A stretch of 64,000 nt of DNA. Origin: Paenibacillus arenilitoris (GTDB lineage: Bacteria; Bacillota; Bacilli; Paenibacillales; Paenibacillaceae). Location of the stretch: assembly GCF_014705655.1 (NCBI RefSeq), contig NZ_JACXIY010000025.1:1-64000 (forward strand), read 5' to 3'. The position numbers and the translations under genes were made by a program. This document shows, piece after piece, positions 24,138 to 32,669 of this stretch. Under the pieces are notes generated by a model that saw only the letters and a list, made by a program, of their open reading frames with translations, was not told the DNA's origin and ran no database searches. Positions within the stretch are counted from its first letter, which is position 1. The number at the start of each line of letters is the position of its first letter.

Positions 24138-24419
24138 CTACACCCCGCTTACGAGACGGCCTAACGTATGGTCTGCTTCTTCCTCCGCTTGAAAAGCTTC
24201 CGAGGCCATGTTCAGGTTGATTTTCGCCATTTCCATATACCCGCGCTGCATGGATTCCCGGATTTGACGTTTTTTGCGTTCCACCAAATACAGCTTCATG
24301 GCTTGCCGGATAAATTCGCTGCGGTTGGAGTTTTCCTTGGCAACAATCCCGTCAACCTCCTCCAGCAAATGATCGGGCAGGCTAATCATGATCCTCTTGG
24401 TATTTTGTACATTGGCCAC
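24138..24419 (-). CDS. ndoAI: EndoA antitoxin, CopG/ribbon-helix-helix family
   Basis: A 93-residue antitoxin. The N-terminal ribbon-helix-helix (KRIMISLPDHLLEEVDGIVAKENSNRSEFIRQAMKL, about 8-43) binds DNA as a dimer and the C-terminal tail blocks the EndoA active site. It matches the NdoAI family in length and position between alr and ndoA. The gap to alr is 227 bp, so a separate promoter is likely. Confidence 0.93.
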   Translation of the reverse strand: MANVQNTKRIMISLPDHLLEEVDGIVAKENSNRSEFIRQAMKLYLVERKKRQIRESMQRGYMEMAKINLNMASEAFQAEEEADHTLGRLVSGV

Positions 24420-24646
24420 CGAACTCGCACCCCCAAAACTTTTCCATTCCCCTAATACACATTATGACATTTAATTGCCGCCGCTATACATCAACATATC
24501 TATGATCGTCGTATATCATTTATGCTGTATGTTTTCATGTATAGCCTCTACAGAACTTCCGCCATACCTATTTCGTGCTTTTTGCCGAAAATCCTCTTCT
24601 CTTACGCAAAAATTGCGATTTGAAACAATTTCCAGCCGATGTCGGC

Positions 24647-25834
24647 TCAGGCAAGCGGATTGCTGACAGCGGCAATCGCGCCGTCCTTCACGTAGACGCG
24701 CGGAACGCGCGCGGCAACCATGCACGTCACCTCGTAATTGATCGTGCCGAGCTGATCGGCCAGCTCATCGGCCGTAATGACCGCGCCGCCTTGGCGCCCG
24801 ATCAGCACGACCTCTTCCCCGGCCTCGACCGGCTTTCCTTCCGTCCCGTCGACATCGAGCGCGATCATGCACTGATCCATGCAGATCGTACCGCGTATCG
24901 GCATCTTCACGCCGCGCACGAGCCCGTACGCCTTGCCCGTAAGCATGCGGCTGTAGCCGTCCGCATAGCCGATCGGAAGCGTTCCGATCCGCTCCTCGTC
25001 CGCCGTAAAGTAGCGGGTGCCGTAGCTGATTCCCCAGCCCTTCGGCGCTCGCTTCGTCATGACGACCTCGGTTTTAAGCGTCATAACCGGCTCAAGCTCG
25101 ATCCGCTGCGCATTGACCTCCGCCGACGGATACAGGCCGTACATGCTGATGCCGAGCCTTAGCATGCCCTCTGCCCATTCCGGCGTATCGATGCCGGCAG
25201 CGCTGTTGGCGGCATGAACGATCGGGACCTTGAAGCCTTGCCGCTCCACGCAGTCGATCGTTTCCCGAAACCGGTCGTACTGCAGCTTCGTGTAGCTTTT
25301 GTCGGCCTCGTCCGCGCGGGCGTAGTGCGTGAACAGTCCTTCGATCTCAAGCTGGGGCACGCGGAAAGCCTTCTCGATGAAAGCCGCCGCCGCGTCCGTC
25401 CCGATTACGCCGAGCCTTCCCATGCCGGTATCGATCTTAATATGCGCCTTGAGCTTCCTCCCGGACGCTTCGGGCAGCCTGGCCGCGGCGGCCAAAATAT
25501 CGTCTCGGAACAGGCTGATCGTCACGTCGTTATCCCTGGCGACAGACAAAGCATCCGCAGCCACGAATCCTAGCACGAGAATCGGGGTACGGATGCCTGC
25601 CCGCCGCAATTGCAACGCCTCATCCAAAAATGCAACGCCCAAGTAATCCACGCCGAAGCGCTCCGCCTCGCGGGCAACCTCCACGGCGCCATGCCCGTAC
25701 GCATTCGCCTTGACCGAAGCCATCAGCCTGCATCTACCCGGCATCGCGCCGCGGAACGCTTGTAAATTGCGCCGCAGCGCATCCAATGATATTTCAGCCC
25801 TGGTCGGGCGATAAAACGAATCCAAGCCGTTCAC
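24647..25834 (-). CDS. alr: alanine racemase
   Basis: A 395-residue fold-type III PLP enzyme that interconverts L- and D-alanine for peptidoglycan. The PLP lysine is in ASVKANAYGHGAVEVA (about 40-55), the catalytic tyrosine in WGISYGTRYF, and the usual blocks GMGRLGV, ANSAAG and GTICMDQCMI are present. It precedes ndoAI-ndoA, as in B. subtilis (alrA). No truncation or unusual residues were noticed. Confidence 0.96.
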   Translation of the reverse strand: MNGLDSFYRPTRAEISLDALRRNLQAFRGAMPGRCRLMASVKANAYGHGAVEVAREAERFGVDYLGVAFLDEALQLRRAGIRTPILVLGFVAADALSVARDNDVTISLFRDDILAAAARLPEASGRKLKAHIKIDTGMGRLGVIGTDAAAAFIEKAFRVPQLEIEGLFTHYARADEADKSYTKLQYDRFRETIDCVERQGFKVPIVHAANSAAGIDTPEWAEGMLRLGISMYGLYPSAEVNAQRIELEPVMTLKTEVVMTKRAPKGWGISYGTRYFTADEERIGTLPIGYADGYSRMLTGKAYGLVRGVKMPIRGTICMDQCMIALDVDGTEGKPVEAGEEVVLIGRQGGAVITADELADQLGTINYEVTCMVAARVPRVYVKDGAIAAVSNPLA

Positions 25835-25980
25835 CTTCTCCTCGTCTGACAGCCACTTCCGCTAAGGTTCCGAGCAGCAAACATCAATAGAAACAATGTT
25901 AAACGCTGCCGCAACGACTGTCAATGAAGGATGCCCCGGATTTGGCTAGTACGTCTTGGTAATTCGCCTGTTAGCCCGCT

Positions 25981-27204
25981 TTATTTGCCGATTTCGCCCT
26001 GTACCGACTGGGCGATTTTGTACATCTCGGTCTCGGGCAGATCCGCGCTCGCCAGACGGAATTGATGTCCTTCGTACGTCCAGATGAGCGTCTGCTGCTC
26101 TTCGCCCGAGATGAGCTCGCCCCACGTAAAGCCAAGATCGACCATCATGCCCGGCGTAAGCGATGCGGCCACGTCCTTCGGCTCCGTCTGAACGAGCGTG
26201 TAGCTGTACTCGCCCGTATAACGGATCATGAGGCCGGGGTTGCCGCCGAATACGATATCGACCATATCCTGCTCGGATACGCCTTCCGGCATGTAGCTCG
26301 GCTTCATGGCCGCAAAGTCGGAATCCGCTTCCGCCTCGGCCGATGCGTCATCCTCCGTCTCCGCCGCATCGTTGCCTTCGCTTGCTTGATCGTCGCCGTC
26401 GACGGCGCTGTCGTCCGCCTGCTCGTTGCCGCCGGCGTCCTCATTGCCTTCCGGCGCTGCCGCATCGTCTTCCGGCGCAGCCGAATCGTCTCCCGCGTTG
26501 CCGGCCGCCGCGTCGCCTTCCTCCTGCTCGGGCAGCGTCATGGTCGGCTCGTCGGTCGACTGGCTGGAAGGCTCCGCCTTCATATTCGCTTCCGTCTCGA
26601 ATACGGCTTTGTCGAACTTCGGTCCAAACTCGAAGCTGTCGAACTGCACCTGCACCATGACGGCGGCGTTCGTGTCGCTTACTTCCACCTGCACCGGCTT
26701 GTAGTCTGTTTTGTCCAGCCATATTTTTTGGCGCGCGAGCGAGCCGTTGTTATAGTTTGCCATTACGTCGAAAACATACGCGTCGTCGTTCACGACGAAT
26801 TGCCGCGAATTGTCGACCAGAATGCTCTGGATCAACGTTTGGTACAAGTAGACCTGGCCTTGGTTTTGCGGCCAATCGCTTTGGAAGCGGAACACTTTGT
26901 TCAGCTTCGGCGTGAGCACGAAAACGCCGTCGTCGTTGCGAAGCACGATTTGCGTAATGTCCTTCTCCTCATTCGTCAGCTTGATCCGGTAATAATGCGG
27001 CTTTTGATACGAAACCTCCACTTTGTATTCGAGCGGCTGCTGGCTCGTATTCAGCGTCATCGTCCCGCTTCCCTGATAGCTTTCCATGCTGTTGACAACC
27101 TTGTCGAGATCCTTCACCACGGACTCGGCGTCCTTCGTTCCGCAGGCGGCCAACACGAGTGAAAAGCATAATAAAATTGCCGCGGTCCATGTCATGCGAC
27201 GCAT
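25981..27204 (-). CDS. lipoprotein with LolA-like and DUF4367-like domains (YdcC type)
   Basis: A 407-residue lipoprotein: signal peptide with lipobox LAAC (Cys at about 21), a LolA-like beta domain (about 25-215, SYQGSGTMTLNTSQQPLEYKVEV region), a long acidic Asp/Glu/Ala/Gly-rich linker (about 225-300) and a C-terminal domain resembling DUF4367 (IRYTGEYSYTLVQTEP, FRLASADLPETEMYKIA). It should sit on the outer face of the cell membrane. B. subtilis ydcC precedes alrA in the same way, but lacks the acidic insert as far as I recall. The ATG at 27204 has GAGGGG upstream; a longer in-frame reading starts in non-conserved sequence. Confidence 0.85.
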   Translation of the reverse strand: MRRMTWTAAILLCFSLVLAACGTKDAESVVKDLDKVVNSMESYQGSGTMTLNTSQQPLEYKVEVSYQKPHYYRIKLTNEEKDITQIVLRNDDGVFVLTPKLNKVFRFQSDWPQNQGQVYLYQTLIQSILVDNSRQFVVNDDAYVFDVMANYNNGSLARQKIWLDKTDYKPVQVEVSDTNAAVMVQVQFDSFEFGPKFDKAVFETEANMKAEPSSQSTDEPTMTLPEQEEGDAAAGNAGDDSAAPEDDAAAPEGNEDAGGNEQADDSAVDGDDQASEGNDAAETEDDASAEAEADSDFAAMKPSYMPEGVSEQDMVDIVFGGNPGLMIRYTGEYSYTLVQTEPKDVAASLTPGMMVDLGFTWGELISGEEQQTLIWTYEGHQFRLASADLPETEMYKIAQSVQGEIGK

Positions 27205-27315
27205 GTGATCATCCCCTCTGAACAATAGTTTTTTACTGGCTGATAACATGTCTATGAGGGGACTTGACCAATTATGCGGACTGGCATAAGCTTGGCTAAA
27301 TTTAAAAATTCGCGG

Positions 27316-27346
27316 CAAAAAGGCCGCCTCGTCATCAAGGCGGCCT
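27316..27346 (-). terminator. pspC-pspA terminator
   Basis: Minus-strand stem AGGCCGCCT / AGGCGGCCT followed by TTTTTGCCG, just after the pspA stop codon. Confidence 0.85.
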
Positions 27347-27363
27347 GCTTGCTTCCTAGGGGA

Positions 27364-28026
27364 TTAATTAACCGATTGCTTGTTCAAAAGCCGTTTCAAT
27401 TCTTCGTCGACGCGCGCGTTGCGGCGCTCCGTCTGCTGATCGGATCCGAAGTCATGCGGGGCGTACGCGCTCTTCGACAGCTCGCGCTGCGCTTCCCATT
27501 CCATCACCTTTTGCTCGATCCGCTCGAAGCCCTTCGAAGCTTCACTGCCATTCAGCGCGTGCGCCGAATGATTCCCGGCCGGGCCGCCGCTTTGCCTTAC
27601 GCGGGCGACAAGCTCCGTGCGTTTGCTTTGCAGGCGGGTCTTCTCCTCCTTCAGCGTTTCGATGCGCTGCGCAAGCTCGGCTGCTGCCTCGCTTGCGATT
27701 TGCAGCAGGCGAGTCTTCTCCTCTACCTGCTCTTCGTACAGCAGCTTCGCCTCCAGAGCAAGTCTGGCGTCCGCTTCCCGCAGCTCCGACGCCGCTTGCG
27801 CGGCTTTGCCTTCGTAATAAGCGGCTTGTTCCTTCAATTCGTCAAGCTTTGCCTCAAGCATGCGAGCTTGTGCTTGCTGCTGCGGCAGCGCGTGCTCTGC
27901 CTTCGCGATTTCCTCGTCCAAATCCCGCAAATAATGATTCAGCATCATCACCGGATTCTCGATCTTATCCAGCATCTCATTGGCCGCGGCCTTCGTCATG
28001 CTAACAACGCGTTGCAAAATACCCAT
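27364..28026 (-). CDS. pspA: PspA/IM30 family phage-shock protein
   Basis: A 220-residue, almost entirely alpha-helical protein with long coiled coils (about 30-190; HALPQQQAQARMLEAKLDEL, EEQVEEKTRLLQIASEAAAEL). The amphipathic N-terminus MGILQRVVSMTKAAANEMLD fits membrane binding. PspA/LiaH proteins form rods or rings that protect damaged membranes. It follows a PspC-domain gene by 42 bp. Function is well established for the family, with expression under envelope stress expected. Confidence 0.92.
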   Translation of the reverse strand: MGILQRVVSMTKAAANEMLDKIENPVMMLNHYLRDLDEEIAKAEHALPQQQAQARMLEAKLDELKEQAAYYEGKAAQAASELREADARLALEAKLLYEEQVEEKTRLLQIASEAAAELAQRIETLKEEKTRLQSKRTELVARVRQSGGPAGNHSAHALNGSEASKGFERIEQKVMEWEAQRELSKSAYAPHDFGSDQQTERRNARVDEELKRLLNKQSVN

Positions 28027-28068
28027 TTTGGTCAGCTCTCCTTTTATATGTGTGATAAGCGATACGAA

Positions 28069-28281
28069 TTAGTAGTGATCGACGAATCGGAAATCGGGGT
28101 TCGCCTTAGGGACGATCAGCGTGGCGATGAAGTAGATGAGGGCCACGGCTCCGAAGCTGAAGAACGAGGCGATGACGACCAACAACCGCACGATCGTCGA
28201 ATCGATTCCCAGCCACTCCCCGATCCCGCCGCATAGCCCCGTTAACTTGCTGTCCGTCGTCGAACGAAACAGTTTTTTCAT
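28069..28281 (-). CDS. pspC: PspC-domain membrane protein
   Basis: A 70-residue PspC domain: LYRS-like start (KKLFRSTTDSKLTGLCGGIGEWLGID) and one or two membrane helices (TIVRLLVVIASFFSFGAVALIYFIATLIV). PspC proteins take part in envelope-stress signalling and recruit PspA to the membrane. It is the first gene of a two-gene operon with pspA. Confidence 0.92.
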   Translation of the reverse strand: MKKLFRSTTDSKLTGLCGGIGEWLGIDSTIVRLLVVIASFFSFGAVALIYFIATLIVPKANPDFRFVDHY

Positions 28282-28608
28282 TGTTCAATCATTCCTTTCT
28301 TGTCTCTTAAGCTATGTCCTTATTGTAAAGAGAGGCGGCGGCCTGCGTAACGGTCCCCGGTCGGTTTTGGAAACTGGGCTTAAGGCGGGGGGCGGCTGCG
28401 ACGTCTGGCGGGGAGACGAGGCCGCGGGGGGAGAGGGAATGTCGGGTTGCCTTTCTTTAGAGGCAGCATAATAGAAAAATATCCTTGTTGAAATTCGTTA
28501 ATCATGTTAAGTTCTATTACACAAATTTCCGAAATCCGCTCTGACTATCCGTTATTCCCGTCAGTAACGCGTTGTTTACTTTTCAATTCAGGTTAAGGAG
28601 CGATACAG
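28282..28608. other. intergenic region between divergent pspC and AraC genes
   Basis: Holds the pspC promoter on the left. The middle (28370-28440) is very G-rich on the plus strand; the right 150 bp are AT-rich and should contain the AraC promoter, but no clear -35/-10 pair could be chosen. No ORF with a ribosome binding site was seen. Confidence 0.5.
28322..28350 (-). promoter_or_regulatory. putative pspC-pspA promoter
   Basis: Minus-strand -35 TTACGC (28350-28345), 17-bp spacer, -10 TACAAT (28327-28322), about 40 bp upstream of the pspC start. No match to SigW, SigX or LiaR elements was found. Confidence 0.4.
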
Positions 28609-29484
28609 ATGACAAGCGCGAACAATTCGGCAATTCCGAAAGAAAAGCTCGTTCTAGCCAAAAAATATCCGATCCAGGTCGACGACACGATCGGGGTCAC
28701 CTCCTACTACCAGAAGCTTCATTGGCACGACGTCCTCGAAATCAACCTGATCAAAGCCGGAACGGGCTACTACATCATCAACGGCCGGACGTTCGAGTTT
28801 CAGCAAGGCGACATTCTGCTCATTAATTCCAACGACCTTCACTGCGCCTACGAGACGAAGGATTTGGTCATGCTGGTCGTTTCGTTCGACGCCGGCTGGT
28901 TTTTGAACAGCCTTCGCACCGATCCCGCCATCCTATCGCCTTTCAAGGAAATGGGGGTATCCTATACGAACTTGCTGGATCGGGACAATCCGCGGATCGG
29001 GCTTCTCCGCTCCCTTCTTCTGGAGCTTCAGGATGAACACCTCCGGCAGGAAAGCTCCTACGAATCCGTCGTCTTCGCCCTCATGCTTCGCTTCCTGGCC
29101 ACCGTCAACCGGCATTTCCGCACCGAGATCCCCGGCCGCACGGCATTGGCGGTGAACGCCCGGCAATTGGAGAAAATCCGCGTCGTCATCCATGCCATGG
29201 AACAAAATTACGCGCACGCCTGGACGCTAAGCGAGCTCGCCTCGCTCGTCTATCTCAGCCCTTCCCGCTTCAGCGATTTGTTCCGGCTTGCCGTCGGCAT
29301 GCCGCCTATGCTTTATTTGATCCATATCCGCCTGGAAAGCGCCGTCGCCATGCTGGAGAGCAACACGATGAAAATCACGGATATCGCCCATGAATGCGGC
29401 TTCCGCAGCCTGTCCAATTTCAACCGCTTGTTCAAGAAGCACATCGGCGCCCCTCCTAAAACCGCAAGAAACAAGAGTAGCTAA
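28609..29484 (+). CDS. AraC family transcriptional regulator
   Basis: A 291-residue regulator: N-terminal cupin sensing domain (about 25-150; LHWHDVLEINLIKAGTGYYI, RTFEFQQGDILLINSNDLH) and two C-terminal helix-turn-helix motifs (about 190-287; AWTLSELASLVYLSPSRFSDLFR and MKITDIAHECGFRSLSNFNRLFKKHIG). It lies 217 bp upstream of a sugar kinase and GH4 gene on the same strand and probably controls them in response to a sugar ligand (inference). AAGGAG lies ten bases ahead of the ATG. Confidence 0.9.
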   Translation: MTSANNSAIPKEKLVLAKKYPIQVDDTIGVTSYYQKLHWHDVLEINLIKAGTGYYIINGRTFEFQQGDILLINSNDLHCAYETKDLVMLVVSFDAGWFLNSLRTDPAILSPFKEMGVSYTNLLDRDNPRIGLLRSLLLELQDEHLRQESSYESVVFALMLRFLATVNRHFRTEIPGRTALAVNARQLEKIRVVIHAMEQNYAHAWTLSELASLVYLSPSRFSDLFRLAVGMPPMLYLIHIRLESAVAMLESNTMKITDIAHECGFRSLSNFNRLFKKHIGAPPKTARNKSS

Positions 29485-29701
29485 TCAACCCGTAAGATAG
29501 TATCAGTGTTTGAGAAATTTGATGAAGAAAAGCGGTACTCGCCTCGTTACAATGGAGAAGGAAGAAACGGTGACATGCATCTAACTCGATTGTTCGTAAA
29601 CAGGAGGGCCGATCCTTTAGAAAATTCTCGAAAATCACAGGCACAGCCGGAACGTCTGGCTCGACCAATAAATCCACTATTCCTATAGGAGAGATCATAT
29701 T

Positions 29702-30694
29702 TTGAATTATTATTTGGGAATCGACGGCGGTGGCAGCAAGACGCTGGCCGTCGTTTGCGACGGGGACGGACGGGTGATCGGGTGCGGCGCAAGCGGCCTT
29801 GGCAATCATCAAATCGATGCCGGGGCGGCCGAGGCCAATATCCGGACCGCCGCGCTTCAAGCGATGGCAACGGCGAACGTGAAGCACGAGGATATCGCCT
29901 ATGCCGTGTTCGGGCTGGCGGGCGCGGACCGCGAGGCGGATTTTCGGATTTTGCGGCCGATGATCGCGAGCATGGGCTTTGCCGGCTGCGATATCGTGTG
30001 CGATACCGTGATCGGCCTTCGAGCCGGAACGAAGCAGCCGGACGGTGTCGTCGTCATTTGCGGCAGCGGAACGAACAGCTACGGGATCAACCGGCGGGGC
30101 GAAAGCGTGCAATGCGGCGGCTTCGGCTACGCATACGGCGATTTCGGCGGCGGAGGCGATCTGGCAGTCGAAGTGTTCCGGACGGTAATCCGGGCTTGGG
30201 AAGGCCGGGAGCAGCCTACGCGGCTTTCGGAATCGACGCTTGAATTGCTCGGTTATGGTTCGGTCGAACAAATGTTTCATCATTATCTGGACGTCGGAGG
30301 CCGGCCTCCCCTTGCGCTTGCCAAGCTGCTATTCGAAGCGGCGGAGCATGACGAAGCGGCAAGGCGGATTTTGCGGCGGCAGGGCATGGAGCTGGGGTTA
30401 GCTGCAAGCGCTGTCATTCGGAGGCTCGGCATGGAGAACGACGCGTTCGACTTGGTTCTGATCGGCAGCGTCCTCACGAGAAGCGACAGCCGCTTCGTCG
30501 TGCCGTACATCGAAGAGCAGGCGAGGCAAGCCGCGCCGAAATGCGAACTGAAGACGCTCGCGATGGAGCCCGCGGCAGGAGCCATCCTTTTGGCCATGGA
30601 AAGAACGGGCCGGCATGTCGAAGAAAGCGTATACCGGCACTTAAATGCGGAGTTAGCCGTCAAGGAGGATCGGAAGCAATGGACGCTCGATTGA
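29702..30694 (+). CDS. BadF/BadG-type ATPase, N-acetylglucosamine kinase-like
   Basis: A 330-residue ASKHA-fold kinase with phosphate-1 motif YLGIDGGGSKTLAVV (about 4-18), phosphate-2 region VICGSGTNSYGINR and GFGYAYGDFGGGGDLAVEV, and adenosine-binding VLIGSVLTRS. The closest described function is N-acetylglucosamine kinase. TTG start with AGGAGAG nine bases upstream. It overlaps the GH4 gene by 16 bp, so the two work together: the kinase probably phosphorylates an incoming (amino)sugar or disaccharide that GH4 then cleaves. Substrate identity is open. Confidence 0.8.
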   Translation: MNYYLGIDGGGSKTLAVVCDGDGRVIGCGASGLGNHQIDAGAAEANIRTAALQAMATANVKHEDIAYAVFGLAGADREADFRILRPMIASMGFAGCDIVCDTVIGLRAGTKQPDGVVVICGSGTNSYGINRRGESVQCGGFGYAYGDFGGGGDLAVEVFRTVIRAWEGREQPTRLSESTLELLGYGSVEQMFHHYLDVGGRPPLALAKLLFEAAEHDEAARRILRRQGMELGLAASAVIRRLGMENDAFDLVLIGSVLTRSDSRFVVPYIEEQARQAAPKCELKTLAMEPAAGAILLAMERTGRHVEESVYRHLNAELAVKEDRKQWTLD

Positions 30695-31989
30695 AAATTG
30701 CCGTCATCGGCGGAGGCTCGTCCTATACGCCCGAGCTGATCGAAGGATTTATTCTGAACCATAACGCTTTGCCCGTGGACGAAATCGTGCTCGTCGACGT
30801 TCCCGAAGGGCGGCACAAGCTGGAGGTCGTAGGCCGGCTCGCGCAGCGGATGGTGGAAAAGTCGGGCCTCCCCATCGACGTAACGATGACGCTCGATCGT
30901 CGCTCCGCCCTCAAGGGAGCGGCCTTCGTGTCGACGCAGCTCAGGGTCGGGCTGCTCGAGGCTCGGGGCTGGGACGAGACCATCCCGCTCAAGCACGGCA
31001 TGATCGGCCAGGAGACGACCGGCCCCGGCGGCATGATGAAGGCGCTGCGCACGATTCCGGTGCTCCTTGACATTTGCAAGGACATGGAGGAGCTTTGCCC
31101 GGACGCTTGGCTGCTCAATTTCACCAATCCGGCCGGCATGGTGACGGAAGCGATCCACAAGCATTCCCGCATCAAATCGATCGGCCTGTGCAATTCCCCG
31201 ATCGCGGCATACAAATGGCTCTCGTCCTTGTACGGGGTGCCAACCGGGCGCATCCGCTGCGAATTCGCGGGTCTCAACCATCTGCATTGGATCAGCGCCA
31301 TAACGGTCGACGGGGAATCGAAGCTGGAGGAGCTGCTTGGCGACGGCGGCGGCTATTCGGCCGGCAACGTGCCGCAGCGCGCATGGAACCCGAGCCTGCT
31401 GCGCTCGCTCGGGGCGATTCCTTCCTATTATTTAAAGTACTTCTATCTAAGGCGCGAGATGCTGGCCGAGCAGCGGGCGGCCGCCGCAAGCGGGGAAACC
31501 CGCGCCGAAACCGTCAAGCGGCTCGAGGACGAGCTGCTGGCCATCTACGAGGATCCGAATTTGTCCGAGAAGCCGAAGCAGCTCGAGCAGCGCGGCGGCG
31601 CTTACTATTCGGAGGCCGCGGTGAGGCTGATGAATTCGCTCTACAACGACGCGAGGGACGTTCAGACGCTGAACGTGCGCAACCAAGGCGTGCTCGGCTT
31701 CCTGCCGGACGACGCCTGCATTGAGGTCAATTGCGTCGTGACGAAGGACGGCCCGATTCCGCAGCCGGTCCACTTGGTGCCGGCTTCCGCCATAGGACTC
31801 ATCCACGCCGTCAAAGCTTACGAGCAGCTCGCGATCGAGGCGGCGGTCACCGGCAGCCGGGATACCGCCTTGCTCGCGCTGGCCGCGCATCCGCTCGTCG
31901 ATTCCGCGAACGCGGCGGAGCGGATGCTGGACGAAATGCTGGAGAGGAACAGGGCGTATTTGCCCCGCTTCTTCCGAGCAACGCCATAG
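30679..31989 (+). CDS. GH4 6-phospho-beta-glucosidase-like enzyme
   Basis: A 436-residue family 4 glycosidase. The Rossmann motif IAVIGGGSSYTPELIEG (about 7-23) binds NAD+, Cys in GLCNSPIA and His in AGLNHLHW are the Mn2+ ligands, and DPGGMMKALRTIP-like GPGGMMKALRTIP is typical of the family. GH4 enzymes use NAD+ and Mn2+ in an oxidation-elimination mechanism on 6-phosphoglycosides. AAGGAGG precedes the ATG at 30679; an earlier in-frame ATG is rejected since it lies deep in the kinase gene. No PTS gene is nearby, so the phosphorylated substrate presumably comes from the adjacent kinase. Confidence 0.88.
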   Translation: MDARLKIAVIGGGSSYTPELIEGFILNHNALPVDEIVLVDVPEGRHKLEVVGRLAQRMVEKSGLPIDVTMTLDRRSALKGAAFVSTQLRVGLLEARGWDETIPLKHGMIGQETTGPGGMMKALRTIPVLLDICKDMEELCPDAWLLNFTNPAGMVTEAIHKHSRIKSIGLCNSPIAAYKWLSSLYGVPTGRIRCEFAGLNHLHWISAITVDGESKLEELLGDGGGYSAGNVPQRAWNPSLLRSLGAIPSYYLKYFYLRREMLAEQRAAAASGETRAETVKRLEDELLAIYEDPNLSEKPKQLEQRGGAYYSEAAVRLMNSLYNDARDVQTLNVRNQGVLGFLPDDACIEVNCVVTKDGPIPQPVHLVPASAIGLIHAVKAYEQLAIEAAVTGSRDTALLALAAHPLVDSANAAERMLDEMLERNRAYLPRFFRATP

Positions 31990-32044
31990 GCAACAAACAA
32001 AAGGGCGCCCCGTCAGCGGCTTGAACCGCTGGCGGAGCGCCCTT
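31990..32044. terminator. terminator between convergent GH4 and PfpI genes
   Basis: AAGGGCGC / GCGCCCTT outer stem with inner CAGCGG / CCGCTG. The minus-strand side is followed by TTTGTTTGTTG and fits the PfpI gene best; the plus-strand side has a weaker tail. Confidence 0.75.
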
Positions 32045-32048
32045 CCCC

Positions 32049-32579
32049 TTACCAGGCGTTTACGCCAAGCCGGTCGAGCGTCTCCCGAATGAACGCCGGC
32101 TCGTCCTTCGGCGAGCGCGAAGTGACCAGGTTGCGGTCGACCGCTACCTCCTCGTCGACGAAACGGCCTCCCGCCGCTTCGACCTCGCCGGATATGGAGG
32201 AGTAACCGGTCACGGTCCGTCCGTTCAACACCCCGGCTGCCGCCAATACTTGCGGACCGTGGCAAATCGCCGCAATCGTAATGCCGGCTTGGTCGGCTTC
32301 GCGGACAAATCGCTGCACGTCGGCGTCGTTCATCAGCTTGGAGGGCGATGAGCCGCCGGGGACGATGACCGCCGCGTAATCCCGCGCGTTCGCTTCCTTG
32401 ATGCCCAGATGGGACGTATAGGCGATCGTTTCTTGCTTGCCCTTCAATTTGTCGTTCGCCTTCAGGCTGATGATGACGGCCTCGTGGCCGTTTTTCACCA
32501 TTTCGTCATACGGGTTCGCCATCTCGGAATCCTCGAAGCCGTCCGCGAGCAGGAAGGCGACCTTCTTGCCTTTCGTCAT
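32049..32579 (-). CDS. DJ-1/PfpI family protein (YfkM-like general stress protein)
   Basis: A 176-residue class I glutamine-amidotransferase-fold protein with nucleophile Cys in TIAAICHGPQVLAAAG and the acidic partner in LLADGFEDSEMANP. Family members act as glyoxalase/deglycase or general stress proteins. The ATG at 32579 has AAAGGAG eight bases upstream; the GTG at 32588 is too close to that site. The product is a stand-alone cytoplasmic protein. Confidence 0.9.
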   Translation of the reverse strand: MTKGKKVAFLLADGFEDSEMANPYDEMVKNGHEAVIISLKANDKLKGKQETIAYTSHLGIKEANARDYAAVIVPGGSSPSKLMNDADVQRFVREADQAGITIAAICHGPQVLAAAGVLNGRTVTGYSSISGEVEAAGGRFVDEEVAVDRNLVTSRSPKDEPAFIRETLDRLGVNAW

Positions 32580-32669
32580 AGCGCTCACTCCTTTCTATCA
32601 AGGGATTACCCTAATTATGGTTAACTGAAACATCCTTTTATTTTCCCGGATCCCCCGAATCCTATACGG

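Noticed and set aside
24420..24646. Extra small gene between alr and ndoAI
   Set aside because: No frame with start, ribosome binding site and coding-like composition; probably the ndoAI promoter region.
29506..29688. 60-codon plus-strand frame between AraC and kinase genes
   Set aside because: No ribosome binding site and no protein-like composition; treated as promoter and leader DNA of the kinase gene.
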